Origin: Marinobacter piscis
GTDB taxonomy: Bacteria; Pseudomonadota; Gammaproteobacteria; Pseudomonadales; Oleiphilaceae
Assembly: GCF_007671655.1 (NCBI RefSeq)
Contig: NZ_VCGX01000003.1
Coordinates: 186,001-250,000 of the forward strand
Length of the DNA: 64,000 nt
Direction: 5' to 3'
Below, piece after piece: positions 30,377 to 38,503 of this stretch (position 1 is its first letter; the number at the start of each line of letters is the position of its first letter). The notes beneath the pieces were generated by a model, which saw only the letters and a program-made list of their open reading frames with translations, ran no database searches and was not told the origin of the DNA. Position numbers and translations under genes: made by a program.

Positions 30377-31603
30377 ATGGCAAACATTACCAACAATAAT
30401 GCCGGCCCGGATAAATCACGCAAAGTGAAGTATCGTAAAGCCAAGGCTAGTTGGAACCCGGCCATGCAGGCGATTCCGGTTCCGGGAATTCGTCGTATGG
30501 TTAATATGGCCGCCACCATGAAAGATGTTATCCATCTTTCTATCGGGCAGCCTGACCTGCCAACCCCCAAGCACATCATTGATGCGTACATTGATGCTCT
30601 GAACGCAGGCCAGACGGGCTATACAATGGATGCGGGGCTGCCCGAACTGCTGGTGGCACTGAGGGACTATTACAGCAAGCGCTATAACCGCAAACTCACC
30701 CGGGATAATATTCTGGTGACCAGCGGAGCGACTGAGGCCATGTACCTCGCCATTTCAGCAACGGCGGCACCCGGGCGGCAGTTCATCGTGACTGACCCTT
30801 CCTTTCTGCTGTATGCACCGCTGATCCGGATGAATGGCGGAGAAGTCAAATACGTGCCCACCAGAGCCGAAAATGACCATCAGCTTGATCCTGATGAAGT
30901 CATCCGTGCTATGGGGTCACGCACATTTGCCCTGATCCTCAACAACCCGAACAACCCGACGGGCGCGGTTTACCCTCGCAGCACAGTGGAAACCATTCTG
31001 GAAGAGTGTGCATATCGGGGTATTCAGGTATACGCCGATGAAGTCTACGACCACCTTATTTTTGACGACGATGATTTTGCCAGTGTGCTGAACTGCTCGA
31101 TGGACCTGGATAACATCATGTGTATCAGTAGTTTTTCCAAGACCTACAGTATGGCCGGGCTGCGTATTGGCTGGGTGATTTCCAGCCAGGCAGCCATTAA
31201 ATCCCTGCGGCGCTACCATATGTTTACGACGTCGGTTGCCAATACGCCGTCCCAGTTTGCCGGGGTGGCAGCACTGACCTGGAACCAGGAGTGTGTCCAG
31301 GACATGGTGAATATCTATCGGGAACGTCGGGACAAGGTTGTAGAGCTGATTGATCAGACGCCTTATATGACCGGATACAAGCCCGGAGGCGCCTTTTTTG
31401 CCTTTCCGGATCTGCCGCCTCATGTGGATGGCTCGGATCTGGCTCTGCGAATGCTGAAGGAGACGGGTGTGTGTGTTGTGCCCGGAGATGCGTTTGGTGA
31501 CAACTGCACTAACGCTATTCGTATCAGTTTTTCAACAACGTGTGAGAAACTGGAGGCCGCGTTCGACCGCATCATCCCGTGGATGGCCAAACAACAGTTC
31601 TGA
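30377..31603 (+). CDS. Pyridoxal phosphate-dependent aminotransferase, class I/II
   Basis: Fold-type I aminotransferase of 408 residues. The PLP Schiff-base lysine is Lys255 in SSFSKTYSMAGLRIGW; NNPNNPTGAVY and ADEVYDHLIF hold the ring- and phosphate-binding residues; the C-terminal arginine is in NAIRISF. It resembles aspartate/aromatic-type aminotransferases of the I-gamma group, but the amino donor is not predictable. The start at 30377 follows a strong GCAGGAGG site; the first 30 residues are an unusually polar, basic extension. It is followed 9 bases later by the CPXCG gene. Confidence 0.88.
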   Translation: MANITNNNAGPDKSRKVKYRKAKASWNPAMQAIPVPGIRRMVNMAATMKDVIHLSIGQPDLPTPKHIIDAYIDALNAGQTGYTMDAGLPELLVALRDYYSKRYNRKLTRDNILVTSGATEAMYLAISATAAPGRQFIVTDPSFLLYAPLIRMNGGEVKYVPTRAENDHQLDPDEVIRAMGSRTFALILNNPNNPTGAVYPRSTVETILEECAYRGIQVYADEVYDHLIFDDDDFASVLNCSMDLDNIMCISSFSKTYSMAGLRIGWVISSQAAIKSLRRYHMFTTSVANTPSQFAGVAALTWNQECVQDMVNIYRERRDKVVELIDQTPYMTGYKPGGAFFAFPDLPPHVDGSDLALRMLKETGVCVVPGDAFGDNCTNAIRISFSTTCEKLEAAFDRIIPWMAKQQF

Positions 31604-31612
31604 GGAGTGCTT

Positions 31613-31804
31613 ATGGCAGCTCTGGATTCAGTACTTATCCAGTGCCCTTACTGCTGGGAGACACTGGATATCAGCGTCGACCCGTCGGTATCGGAGCAGG
31701 AATATGTAGAAGATTGCCAGGTATGCTGCCAGCCCATTCTATTGCGGGTCATTTTCGACGATAATCTAACCCCGTATGTAGAAGCCCGGGCTGAAAATGA
31801 GTAA
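31613..31804 (+). CDS. CPXCG-type small cysteine-rich protein
   Basis: 63-residue protein with two paired cysteine motifs, CPYC (about residue 11) and CQVCC (about 36), followed by QPI and a short acidic tail. The segment DPSVSEQEYVEDCQVCCQP is diagnostic of the small CPXCG family found beside unrelated genes in gammaproteobacteria; the function is unknown but a structural metal site is likely. Here the usual CPYCGE reads CPYCWE. ATG 31613 follows GAGGAG at 5-6 bases. Confidence 0.8.
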   Translation: MAALDSVLIQCPYCWETLDISVDPSVSEQEYVEDCQVCCQPILLRVIFDDNLTPYVEARAENE

Positions 31805-31838
31805 TTGGCCAGGCGCCTGATGAATGGAGAAAGTTTTG

Positions 31839-32411
31839 ATGCAAAAGCGATATTTCAATGGCTTGTGGTGCCTGGTCTTACTGGCTACTGTTTTGGCCAG
31901 TGGCTGTGCGAGCCTGTCCCCGTACGCAATCTCGGAAGGTGAGCTGGAACGCCACCTGCAGGACCTGGTCAGTGACTATGACCGCACTCAGCTGAAAAAC
32001 GGCTCGCCGCTCAGCCTTAGCCTGGATGATGCCAACGTTACTCTGGGGCCGGACGGCCGTGATGTTGCCGTTATTGATGTGAAAGGCCAGGTTGCGCTGA
32101 ATGCGCTGATGTCAAAGCTCCCTGTTGATATAGCCATGAAGGTTGAGGGGGCCCCGGTTTATGACAGTAAAGAAAAGGCGGTCTATATCCGCAGGCTAAA
32201 GCTGCTTGAAAGCAGCGTGGATGCAGGTTTCTTTAAAGGCGACCTCGCGCCGGTCAGCGAGAATGTCATGCGGGTTCTCGCACAGATGCTTGAAACCATG
32301 CCGGTTTACCGTCTGGATGAAACCAGTACCGCTCAGCGCATGTTCGGCATGGTACCCATGGATATTCGTGTAGCGCCCGGGCGTCTTGAATTTGTAATGG
32401 CCGACGACTAA
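31839..32411 (+). CDS. DUF1439 (YceB-like) lipoprotein
   Basis: 190-residue outer-membrane-type lipoprotein. The signal peptide of about 22 residues ends in the lipobox LASGC, with Cys23 as the acylated residue. The mature part is a single SYLF/TULIP-like beta-rich domain typical of DUF1439 (E. coli YceB), family members of which are thought to bind hydrophobic ligands; the role is unproven. ATG 31839 has GGAG 9 bases upstream and is preferred over 31824. It is last in the aminotransferase-CPXCG-lipoprotein run and ends at a strong bidirectional terminator. Confidence 0.8.
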   Translation: MQKRYFNGLWCLVLLATVLASGCASLSPYAISEGELERHLQDLVSDYDRTQLKNGSPLSLSLDDANVTLGPDGRDVAVIDVKGQVALNALMSKLPVDIAMKVEGAPVYDSKEKAVYIRRLKLLESSVDAGFFKGDLAPVSENVMRVLAQMLETMPVYRLDETSTAQRMFGMVPMDIRVAPGRLEFVMADD

Positions 32412-32423
32412 GCAGCTACGGTT

Positions 32424-32460
32424 AAAGCAGGGCCGGGAACCGTGTGCCGGCTCTGCTTTT
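32424..32460. terminator. Bidirectional intrinsic terminator
   Basis: AAAGCAGGGCCGG (32424-32436) and CCGGCTCTGCTTT (32447-32459) form a 13-bp stem with one G-U pair, a 10-base loop, an A-run on the left and TTTT on the right. It separates the convergent lipoprotein and isocitrate/tartrate dehydrogenase-like genes and can serve both. Confidence 0.85.
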
Positions 32461-32470
32461 CCTGTCCCGT

Positions 32471-33637
32471 TTAGCCGGCTATCTGTTGGCAGATGGCTTC
32501 GCCGATTTCCCGGGTTCTGCGTTGTTTTCCGGCGTTCTCTTTCAGGTCTGCGGCAACCGTGCTGTACAGCTCTTTCCCGGCCGCAGCCATAACCGGGTCT
32601 TTGCGTCCCAGCCATTGCAGCATACGAGCCGTGGTAAACAGCATGGCGGTCGGGTCTGCCAGGCCTTGACCTGCGATGTCCGGCGCACTTCCGTGAGTCG
32701 GCTCAAACATGGAAGGCATTCCCGTGTCACTGGGGTTCAGGTTGCAGGAAGGCGCAACGCCCATGCCTCCGGATAACACGGCCGCCAGGTCCGTAAGAAT
32801 GTCACCCTGCAGGTTGCTGGCGACCACGACATCAAATGCCCACGGGTTTTGTACAAATTTCATGCAGGCAGCATCGACCAGTTCATGATGGATGGCAACA
32901 TCTGCGTACTCTTTCCTGATTTCCTCAAAGGCTTCTGTGTACATATCGCCCCAGTAACGCAGGGCGTTACGCTTGGTGACCAGGCATACCTGGCTCTCAA
33001 AAGCCTGTGTGTCCCGGTTGCCATCAAGTGAGCGGAAGCTTCGGGTCCGTCCTTCTTTTACCCGCTCTGCTGCCCGGGCGCGTGCCTGCTCAAACCCGTA
33101 ACGAATGATCCTGTCGGTGGCCCTGCGCGTGAACACCTCCATCTGGGTTGCCACCTCGTCCTCCGTACCTTTGCGCAACCGGCCGCCCTGGCTTACGTAC
33201 TCACCTTCCGAATTTTCCCGGATCACCAGCATGTCTATGTCTTTTGCGCGCTCATCGGCGAGGTATTGCCGCGCTCCGGGTAACAGGCGAGCCGGACGTT
33301 CGCAGACCCATTGGTCGAAGCCTTTACGCATTTCCAGTAAAGGCGCCAGGGATACGCTGTCTGACAACAGATACCGGTCCGGGTCATCAAGAGGGCCCGG
33401 ATCACCCAGCGCACCCAGAAGGATGGCATCATAGTGACGGAGCTGGTCAAGGGCATCATCGGGCATGGATTCGCCATGCTTCTGGTGCCATGTGTGTGAA
33501 GGCCAGGGAAAGCGGGTCCATTCCAGCGCCAGGTTGTGCTTTGTGCGAAGAACCTCCAGGCAGCGTAATGCCTCCTCTACGACTTCCGGGCCAACGCCGT
33601 CGCCCGGGGTTACTGCAATACGGGTTGTTTCGGCCAT
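32471..33637 (-). CDS. Isocitrate/isopropylmalate/tartrate dehydrogenase-like enzyme
   Basis: 388-residue beta-decarboxylating dehydrogenase. Family motifs are AVTPGDGVGPEVVEE at the N-terminus, ENSEGEYVSQGGRL (the tartrate/isopropylmalate substrate loop), the YxxxVD-region HELVDAACMKFVQNP, and DILTDLAAVLSGGMGVAPS with EPTHGSAPDIAGQG for NAD binding. It is closest to tartrate dehydrogenase/decarboxylase-like members rather than to LeuB or Icd. About 14 extra residues (EGRTRSFRSLDGNRDTQ, near 190-205) separate the two halves of the substrate region. ATG 33637 has AAGGAG 8 bases upstream. The real substrate is unknown. Confidence 0.82.
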   Translation of the reverse strand: MAETTRIAVTPGDGVGPEVVEEALRCLEVLRTKHNLALEWTRFPWPSHTWHQKHGESMPDDALDQLRHYDAILLGALGDPGPLDDPDRYLLSDSVSLAPLLEMRKGFDQWVCERPARLLPGARQYLADERAKDIDMLVIRENSEGEYVSQGGRLRKGTEDEVATQMEVFTRRATDRIIRYGFEQARARAAERVKEGRTRSFRSLDGNRDTQAFESQVCLVTKRNALRYWGDMYTEAFEEIRKEYADVAIHHELVDAACMKFVQNPWAFDVVVASNLQGDILTDLAAVLSGGMGVAPSCNLNPSDTGMPSMFEPTHGSAPDIAGQGLADPTAMLFTTARMLQWLGRKDPVMAAAGKELYSTVAADLKENAGKQRRTREIGEAICQQIAG

Positions 33638-33790
33638 CAGAGAGACTCCTTTGCAAATGGACTCGAGGATATCACCCATCCAGTTTAGTCACAGGAGCAT
33701 AGTACGCCACCGATGAGCTCATAAAGTCGTTTTACCCGTCTGGGCGCTGGCGCTATAGTGTTGATTGTAATCGGTGCTTCGCGGTAGCTG

Positions 33791-34177
33791 TTGAATTTAC
33801 CCACTGAATGGACGGTGCTTTTGTTTTATCGACTTATAAGTATTATTGGTGGTCTGATCTTTGTTGCAGTCCTGTTCGCTCTGGTGTGGTTCTTTTGCCG
33901 GAAATTTCTGGAACATCATGGGGTTCAGCAGAATCTGAGTGATCGCACCATGGTGCTGGCCACCTGGACATTTGCCGGCATCAGTGTAGGGCTGGTGTTT
34001 GCAGTAGCAGGGGCCTTTGTTCTGGGCCCATGGGCATTTTACCGTACGCTTCGTGGCCATGGAGTACCTGTGTCAGATGGTGCTGCTGTCTGGTGGGGCT
34101 TTGCTATTGTTGTCGCCTCACTGGGGCTCACTGCATTGGGTTTCTTCGGTTTCCTGGTTGCGGTGGGGGCTTACTGA
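33791..34177 (+). CDS. Small integral membrane protein of unknown function
   Basis: 128 residues with three predicted transmembrane helices (about 12-36, 56-82 and 99-126). There is no recognisable family motif. The start is uncertain: the frame opens with TTG at 33791, while a nearby ATG is out of frame. The ribosome-binding site is weak. The stop overlaps the end of the convergent LysR gene by 7 bases. Codon use looks normal, so a real gene is likely, but no function can be proposed. Confidence 0.6.
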   Translation: MNLPTEWTVLLFYRLISIIGGLIFVAVLFALVWFFCRKFLEHHGVQQNLSDRTMVLATWTFAGISVGLVFAVAGAFVLGPWAFYRTLRGHGVPVSDGAAVWWGFAIVVASLGLTALGFFGFLVAVGAY

Positions 34178-35064
34178 ATCTTTCTGAGCTGTTGCCGAAA
34201 CCATGTCAACGCCGGCTCCTGGTCATAAGCCTTGTGCCAGTACAGGTGCACATCCAGTGAGGGCAGGTCAGCCGGAGGGTCCATGATGGTAATATCTGCC
34301 CGCTCCGAGATTATTCTGGCATAGGTTTCCGGCATAGTGAGCAAAAGATCCGTCGCTTCCACAACTCTGCAGGCGGCGTAGTAATGCTGACACCGCAGGC
34401 GGATGTCGCGCTGAACTCCCAGGCGTGATAATTCAAAATCCTCAAGTCCAGGCCCCTCAGTACGCGAGGAAACCAGCACATGCTGTGCCGAAAGATACCC
34501 TTCCATTGTCAGTGCCCGGGCAGCCAGCGTATGGCTGCTGCGGGCCAGAACCACAAGCCTGTCCTGCCTTAACAGTTCATGGGATGTCTGGCTGCTGACC
34601 GGCAGCAGAACATCAACAGCAAAGTCCAGTTTGCCGGCCGCGAGCTGAGTCTCCATGTCTCTCCGGGGTGTGCGCCGGCTTACAATCTCCAGCTCCGGAT
34701 AAGGCGCGAGCCGTTGCATCAGTTGCGGTAAAAATGTTGACTCCAGAACATCCCGCAACCCCAGTGAATAGGTTTTGCGCTGGCTGGCCGGATCAAATGC
34801 GTGAAACTGATTAACCGCTCCCTGGATCTGATTAAGTCCCGGTTTCATGGATTCAAGGAAACGGCGGGCCAGAGGGGTCGGAACCATTTCGTTGCCCCGA
34901 CGGATAAACAACGGGTCATCAAAGTGCTCCCGAAGGCGCGACAGAGAGTGGCTGACCGCGGGCTGGGTCAGGTGCAGAGCTTTTGCCGCACGAGTCAGGC
35001 TACCTTCGCGGTATATTGTGTCAAAAACGTGAAGAAGGTTGAGGTCCAGGCGTGTCCCGCTCAT
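34171..35064 (-). CDS. LysR-family transcriptional regulator
   Basis: 297 residues with an N-terminal winged helix-turn-helix (about 8-66: LNLLHVFDTIYREGSLTRAA, LTQPAVSHSLSRLREHF) and a periplasmic-binding-like effector domain with the PBP2-type fold of NodD/LinR-like members. It diverges from the ACAD/SDR/kinase operon across 150 bases, the usual arrangement for a LysR regulator and its target. The inducer is therefore probably an acyl-CoA, hydroxyacid or related intermediate of that operon, which is inference from position only. Confidence 0.88.
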   Translation of the reverse strand: MSGTRLDLNLLHVFDTIYREGSLTRAAKALHLTQPAVSHSLSRLREHFDDPLFIRRGNEMVPTPLARRFLESMKPGLNQIQGAVNQFHAFDPASQRKTYSLGLRDVLESTFLPQLMQRLAPYPELEIVSRRTPRRDMETQLAAGKLDFAVDVLLPVSSQTSHELLRQDRLVVLARSSHTLAARALTMEGYLSAQHVLVSSRTEGPGLEDFELSRLGVQRDIRLRCQHYYAACRVVEATDLLLTMPETYARIISERADITIMDPPADLPSLDVHLYWHKAYDQEPALTWFRQQLRKIQ

Positions 35065-35214
35065 AGTCAGTATGCTCGTTGTGGATCAGTATCTCTAATA
35101 GTAAACGATAAGAATAATTCAGTCGCGTAATAGTTGGTGTAACCGTAGACTGTTTCTGACGTGCTTGCGAGCACCGCACCGGTTTTGCCATCCAGATTAT
35201 GCGAGGGTTTTGCA
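35065..35214. promoter_or_regulatory. Divergent promoter region of the LysR gene and ACAD operon
   Basis: 150-base gap. The segment 35080-35150 (TCTCTAATAGTAAACGATAAG, shown shortened as its AT-rich core near 35092-35112) is AT-richer than its flanks. No unambiguous T-N11-A LysR box could be singled out by eye. Confidence 0.4.
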
Positions 35215-36426
35215 ATGGATTTTAATATCTCCGAAAAAGGCCAGGATTATCTCAGCCGAGTAAAAGCATTTATGGCGGAAGAAATTTTTCCGGTTGAGGC
35301 TCAGTACCACGAAGAACTGGCTTCCCTTGAAAACCGCTGGGTCGTTTTACCCGTGATCAGGGAATTAAAGGAGAAAGCCAAAGCCCAGGGACTCTGGAAC
35401 ATGTTCTTCCCGGACGAAAAGTATGGTTGTGGCCTGCTTAACTCCGATTATGCGCTGATTGCCGAAGAAACAGGGCGTAGCTTTATCGCACCGGAGATCT
35501 TTAACTGTAATGCGCCGGATACCGGTAACATGGAAGTGCTTATTCATTATGGCTCGGAAGAGCAGAAAGCCAAGTGGTTGCCACGTCTGCTCAGTGGTGA
35601 AATTCGCTCCGCGTTCTGCATGACCGAGCCGGCAGTTGCATCATCGGATGCAACAACCATGGAAGCGACTGCAATCGTTGAAGGTGATGAAGTAGTGCTG
35701 AATGGCCGAAAATGGTGGAGCACCGGCATTGGTCATCCTGACTGCAAGGTTGCTATTTTCATGGGATTGTCCGACCCGGACGCCCACAAGCATCGCCGCC
35801 ATTCCATGGTTCTGGTCCCGCTCGATACACCCGGGGTTAAGATTGAGCGTATGGTTCCCGTATTTGGAGAGTATGATGAACCCCATGGCCATGGCCAGGT
35901 ACTGTTCGATAACGTACGCCTGCCCAAAAGCGCCTTTATAGCCGGCCCGGGGCGTGGTTTCGAGATAGCTCAGGGGCGTTTGGGGCCGGGCCGCGTACAC
36001 CACTGTATGCGGGCAATCGGAGCCGCTGAGCGGACGCTTGAGCTTCTGGTCAGGCGGGCGATGAGTCGTGAGGCGTTCGGGCGCCCGCTGGCCAAGCTGG
36101 GTGGCAATCCGGATATTATTGCCAATGCCCGCATGTCCATTGAGCAGGCGCGTCTGCTGACACTGAAGTGTGCCTGGGCCCTGGATACCAAAGGCATTGC
36201 GGGTGCAATTCAGGAAGTTGCCATGATCAAAGCATTGATTCCTAATATGCTTCAAACCATAGTAGATCAGGCGATCCAGATTCACGGTGGTGCCGGTGTG
36301 AGCGATGACGACTTCCCGCTGACCCAGCTGTTTGCCTATGCACGTGTGCTGCGTTTGGCCGATGGCCCGGATGAGGTGCATCGGGGAACGGTTGCACGTC
36401 TTGAGTTACGCAAGTATAAAAACTGA
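35215..36426 (+). CDS. ACAD10/ACAD11-like acyl-CoA dehydrogenase (LvaC-like)
   Basis: 403-residue FAD flavoprotein of the acyl-CoA dehydrogenase fold. Its closest remembered relatives are the dehydrogenase domain of mammalian ACAD11 and bacterial LvaC: shared blocks include FNCNAPDTGNMEVL, FCMTEPAVASSDAT, NGRKWWSTGIGHPDCK, SQGRLGPGRxHHCMR-like GRLGPGRVHHCMR and RVLRLADGPDEVH. In that last block Asp383 stands where medium-chain dehydrogenases have the catalytic Glu of YEGT. LvaC acts with a kinase to remove a phosphorylated 4-hydroxyl and yield an enoyl-CoA. ATG 35215 follows GAGGG by 8 bases. It is first gene of an operon with two SDRs, a kinase and a histidine phosphatase. Confidence 0.9.
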   Translation: MDFNISEKGQDYLSRVKAFMAEEIFPVEAQYHEELASLENRWVVLPVIRELKEKAKAQGLWNMFFPDEKYGCGLLNSDYALIAEETGRSFIAPEIFNCNAPDTGNMEVLIHYGSEEQKAKWLPRLLSGEIRSAFCMTEPAVASSDATTMEATAIVEGDEVVLNGRKWWSTGIGHPDCKVAIFMGLSDPDAHKHRRHSMVLVPLDTPGVKIERMVPVFGEYDEPHGHGQVLFDNVRLPKSAFIAGPGRGFEIAQGRLGPGRVHHCMRAIGAAERTLELLVRRAMSREAFGRPLAKLGGNPDIIANARMSIEQARLLTLKCAWALDTKGIAGAIQEVAMIKALIPNMLQTIVDQAIQIHGGAGVSDDDFPLTQLFAYARVLRLADGPDEVHRGTVARLELRKYKN

Positions 36427-36516
36427 AGGTGTTGCTGAAACACGCTCCTTGCGGCACATCCATGTGACGCTTGGGCTCCGCCATCTATGGCTCCGCACAG
36501 TTTCAGCAACACCTTT
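36425..36516. repeat. Cloverleaf-like inverted-repeat element between operon genes
   Basis: A perfect 16-bp inverted repeat (AAGGTGTTGCTGAAAC at 36426-36441 and GTTTCAGCAACACCTT at 36500-36515) encloses 58 bases that contain two further small hairpins: CACAT-CC-ATGTG within GCG...CGC (36451-36470) and GCCAT-CT-ATGGC (36480-36491). The whole would fold as a three-armed junction. It starts on the ACAD stop codon and lies 66 bases before the SDR gene. Its form is that of an extragenic palindromic or MITE-like repeat. Confidence 0.8.
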
Positions 36517-36581
36517 CCGCCGGCTCCATCATACTGAGCGAGTCGGCTTCGGATTATTAATAACAAACAACGGACAATCAC

Positions 36582-37418
36582 ATGACACAAAGAGTATTTG
36601 TAACAGGCGGCGCCAGCGGCCTTGGCCGGGCCATTGCACTTTGTTATGCCAGAAATGGCGCCAGGGTCTGCATCGGGGATATAAACCCCGAACAGGGTGT
36701 TGGTGTTGAACAGGAAATCAACCAGGCCGGGGGCGAGGGGTACTTTGTTGAGTGTGATGTCCGGCGGCTGACGGACCTGGAGCATATCTGTGCGGATCTC
36801 ACCGAAAAGTGGGGTGGCGTGGATGTTGTGGTAAACAACGCCGGTGTGGCTTCAGCAGGCTCCATTGAAGACACGACCATGGCTGATTGGGAATGGATTA
36901 TTGACATCAACATTCTGGGTGTTGTCCGGGGTTGCAAGGCGTTTACACCCCAATTCAAGAAGCAGGGTTCAGGTGCATTTGTGAACATTGCTTCCATGGC
37001 TGGCCTGATGCTGGCGCCATTGATGGATAGCTATAATGTCTCCAAGGCGGGTGTTATCGCCTTGTCAGAGACCTTGCGGCAAGAGTTGCGGGGTGATGGC
37101 ATCCATGTCAGCTGCGTGTGCCCGGCCTTTTTCCAGACCAACCTGACCAGCAGTATGCGCTCAGACCTTCCGGGCATTCAGCAAAATGTAAACAAGCTGA
37201 TGAAGCGCTCAACCATATCGGCGGATCATATCGCAGAAGATATCGCACGCTCCGTGAAAAACAGGGATTTTTGGGTATTGCCCCATGTAAAAGAGCGGCG
37301 CCTGTGGGTATTGAAACGCTATGCGCCCTGGGCATTCGACAAGCTGATGTACGAGGAAAGCAAGCGCTGGATGAAAAAGATGAGTGGCAAGAAGCTATCG
37401 GCTTCCGCCAGATCCTGA
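36582..37418 (+). CDS. Short-chain dehydrogenase/reductase (first SDR of the operon)
   Basis: 278-residue classical SDR. Coenzyme motif is TGGASGLGRAIA (residues 9-20) with Asp in IGDIN favouring NAD(H); NNAG appears near residue 89; the catalytic Ser-Tyr-Lys set is in NIASMAGLM and SYNVSKAGV. A basic C-terminal extension of about 45 residues ends KKMSGKKLSASARS and may associate with membranes or a partner. LvaD of the levulinate pathway is also an SDR, so oxidation or reduction of a keto/hydroxyacyl-CoA is plausible; the exact substrate is unknown. It is 21 bases upstream of the kinase gene. Confidence 0.88.
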   Translation: MTQRVFVTGGASGLGRAIALCYARNGARVCIGDINPEQGVGVEQEINQAGGEGYFVECDVRRLTDLEHICADLTEKWGGVDVVVNNAGVASAGSIEDTTMADWEWIIDINILGVVRGCKAFTPQFKKQGSGAFVNIASMAGLMLAPLMDSYNVSKAGVIALSETLRQELRGDGIHVSCVCPAFFQTNLTSSMRSDLPGIQQNVNKLMKRSTISADHIAEDIARSVKNRDFWVLPHVKERRLWVLKRYAPWAFDKLMYEESKRWMKKMSGKKLSASARS

Positions 37419-37438
37419 AAGTAAAAGGAGAGCCATAA

Positions 37439-38503
37439 ATGAGTCAGATTGATCAGGCCGAAGCGATCCGCGAAGGTGAGGAACTGGACCTTGCAGCGGT
37501 CGATCGGTTTATGAAGAGTGCCATTCCGGGACTGGCCGGTGAGCCGGCGATTCGCCAGTACCCCGGGGGTGCTTCCAACCTGACCTATCAGGTGGACTAT
37601 GGCGACCGCTCGTTTGTTCTGCGTCGCCCACCGTTCGGTAAAATTGCAAAGTCGGCCCACGACATGCTTCGAGAAGCGAAGGTGATGCAGGCGCTCAAGC
37701 CTGTATACCCTTACGTGCCCCATATTATCGCCACTTGTGATGATCATGACGTGCTTGGGTGTGATTTTTATGTAATGGAACGAATGAAGGGCATCATCCT
37801 GCGCCAGGACTTCCCTGAAGATCTGGAGCTGAGTGAAGCGGATACACGTAAGCTGTGCCTGAACGTGATCGACAAGCTGGTGGACCTGCACCGCGTGGAT
37901 GCCAGGGCGGCAGGGCTTGATACCCTGGGCAAAGGTGAAGGGTATGTCCAGCGCCAGATTGGTGGCTGGAGTGACCGCTTCCGCAAGGCTCGTACCGACG
38001 ACGTCGGTGATTTCGAGGCGGTTATAGCATGGCTGAATGAGAAAATGCCTGCTGATATTGCCCAGGTTGTGATTCATAACGATTTTCGTTTCGACAACGT
38101 TGTGCTGAATCCGGACAACCCCTTTGAGGTGATCGGGGTGCTGGATTGGGAAATGGCAACCATTGGTGACCCCCTTATGGATCTGGGCAACACGCTTGCC
38201 TACTGGGTTGAAGCCGATGATGAAGGCCCGTTCCAGATGTTGCGCCGGCAGCCCACTCATCGCCCTGGCATGCTTACTCGCAAAGAAGTGGTGGATTATT
38301 ACATGGAAAAATCAGGTTTCCGGGCGGATAACTTTGATTTCTATGAGATCTACGGGCTGTTCAGGCTGGCGGTTATTATTCAGCAGATCTACTACCGTTT
38401 TTATCACGGTCAGACCAGTGACAAGCGGTTTGCGATGTTTGGTCATGCAGCCAATTATCTTGAAAAGCGGTGTCAAAGACTGATTTCGGAGAGCTCCCTG
38501 TAA
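37439..38503 (+). CDS. Aminoglycoside-phosphotransferase-fold kinase, ACAD11 N-domain/LvaA-like
   Basis: 354-residue APH/choline-kinase-fold protein. The catalytic loop is HNDFRFDN with Asp215, the magnesium-binding aspartate is Asp236 in LDWEMATIGDP, and the glycine-rich loop is YPGGASNLTYQV with FVLRRPP for the ATP lysine/arginine region. This subfamily matches the N-terminal domain of ACAD10/ACAD11 and LvaA, which phosphorylates the 4-hydroxyl of 4-hydroxyacyl-CoA, rather than true antibiotic kinases. The LvaA partner subunit LvaB was not found here. Its stop shares one base with the next gene's start (TAATG). Confidence 0.9.
   Translation: MSQIDQAEAIREGEELDLAAVDRFMKSAIPGLAGEPAIRQYPGGASNLTYQVDYGDRSFVLRRPPFGKIAKSAHDMLREAKVMQALKPVYPYVPHIIATCDDHDVLGCDFYVMERMKGIILRQDFPEDLELSEADTRKLCLNVIDKLVDLHRVDARAAGLDTLGKGEGYVQRQIGGWSDRFRKARTDDVGDFEAVIAWLNEKMPADIAQVVIHNDFRFDNVVLNPDNPFEVIGVLDWEMATIGDPLMDLGNTLAYWVEADDEGPFQMLRRQPTHRPGMLTRKEVVDYYMEKSGFRADNFDFYEIYGLFRLAVIIQQIYYRFYHGQTSDKRFAMFGHAANYLEKRCQRLISESSL

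Noticed and set aside
37439..38503. Possible aminoglycoside resistance gene because of the APH fold
   Set aside because: The sequence groups with ACAD11 N-domain/LvaA-type kinases and sits in an acyl-CoA operon, so a resistance role is not supported.
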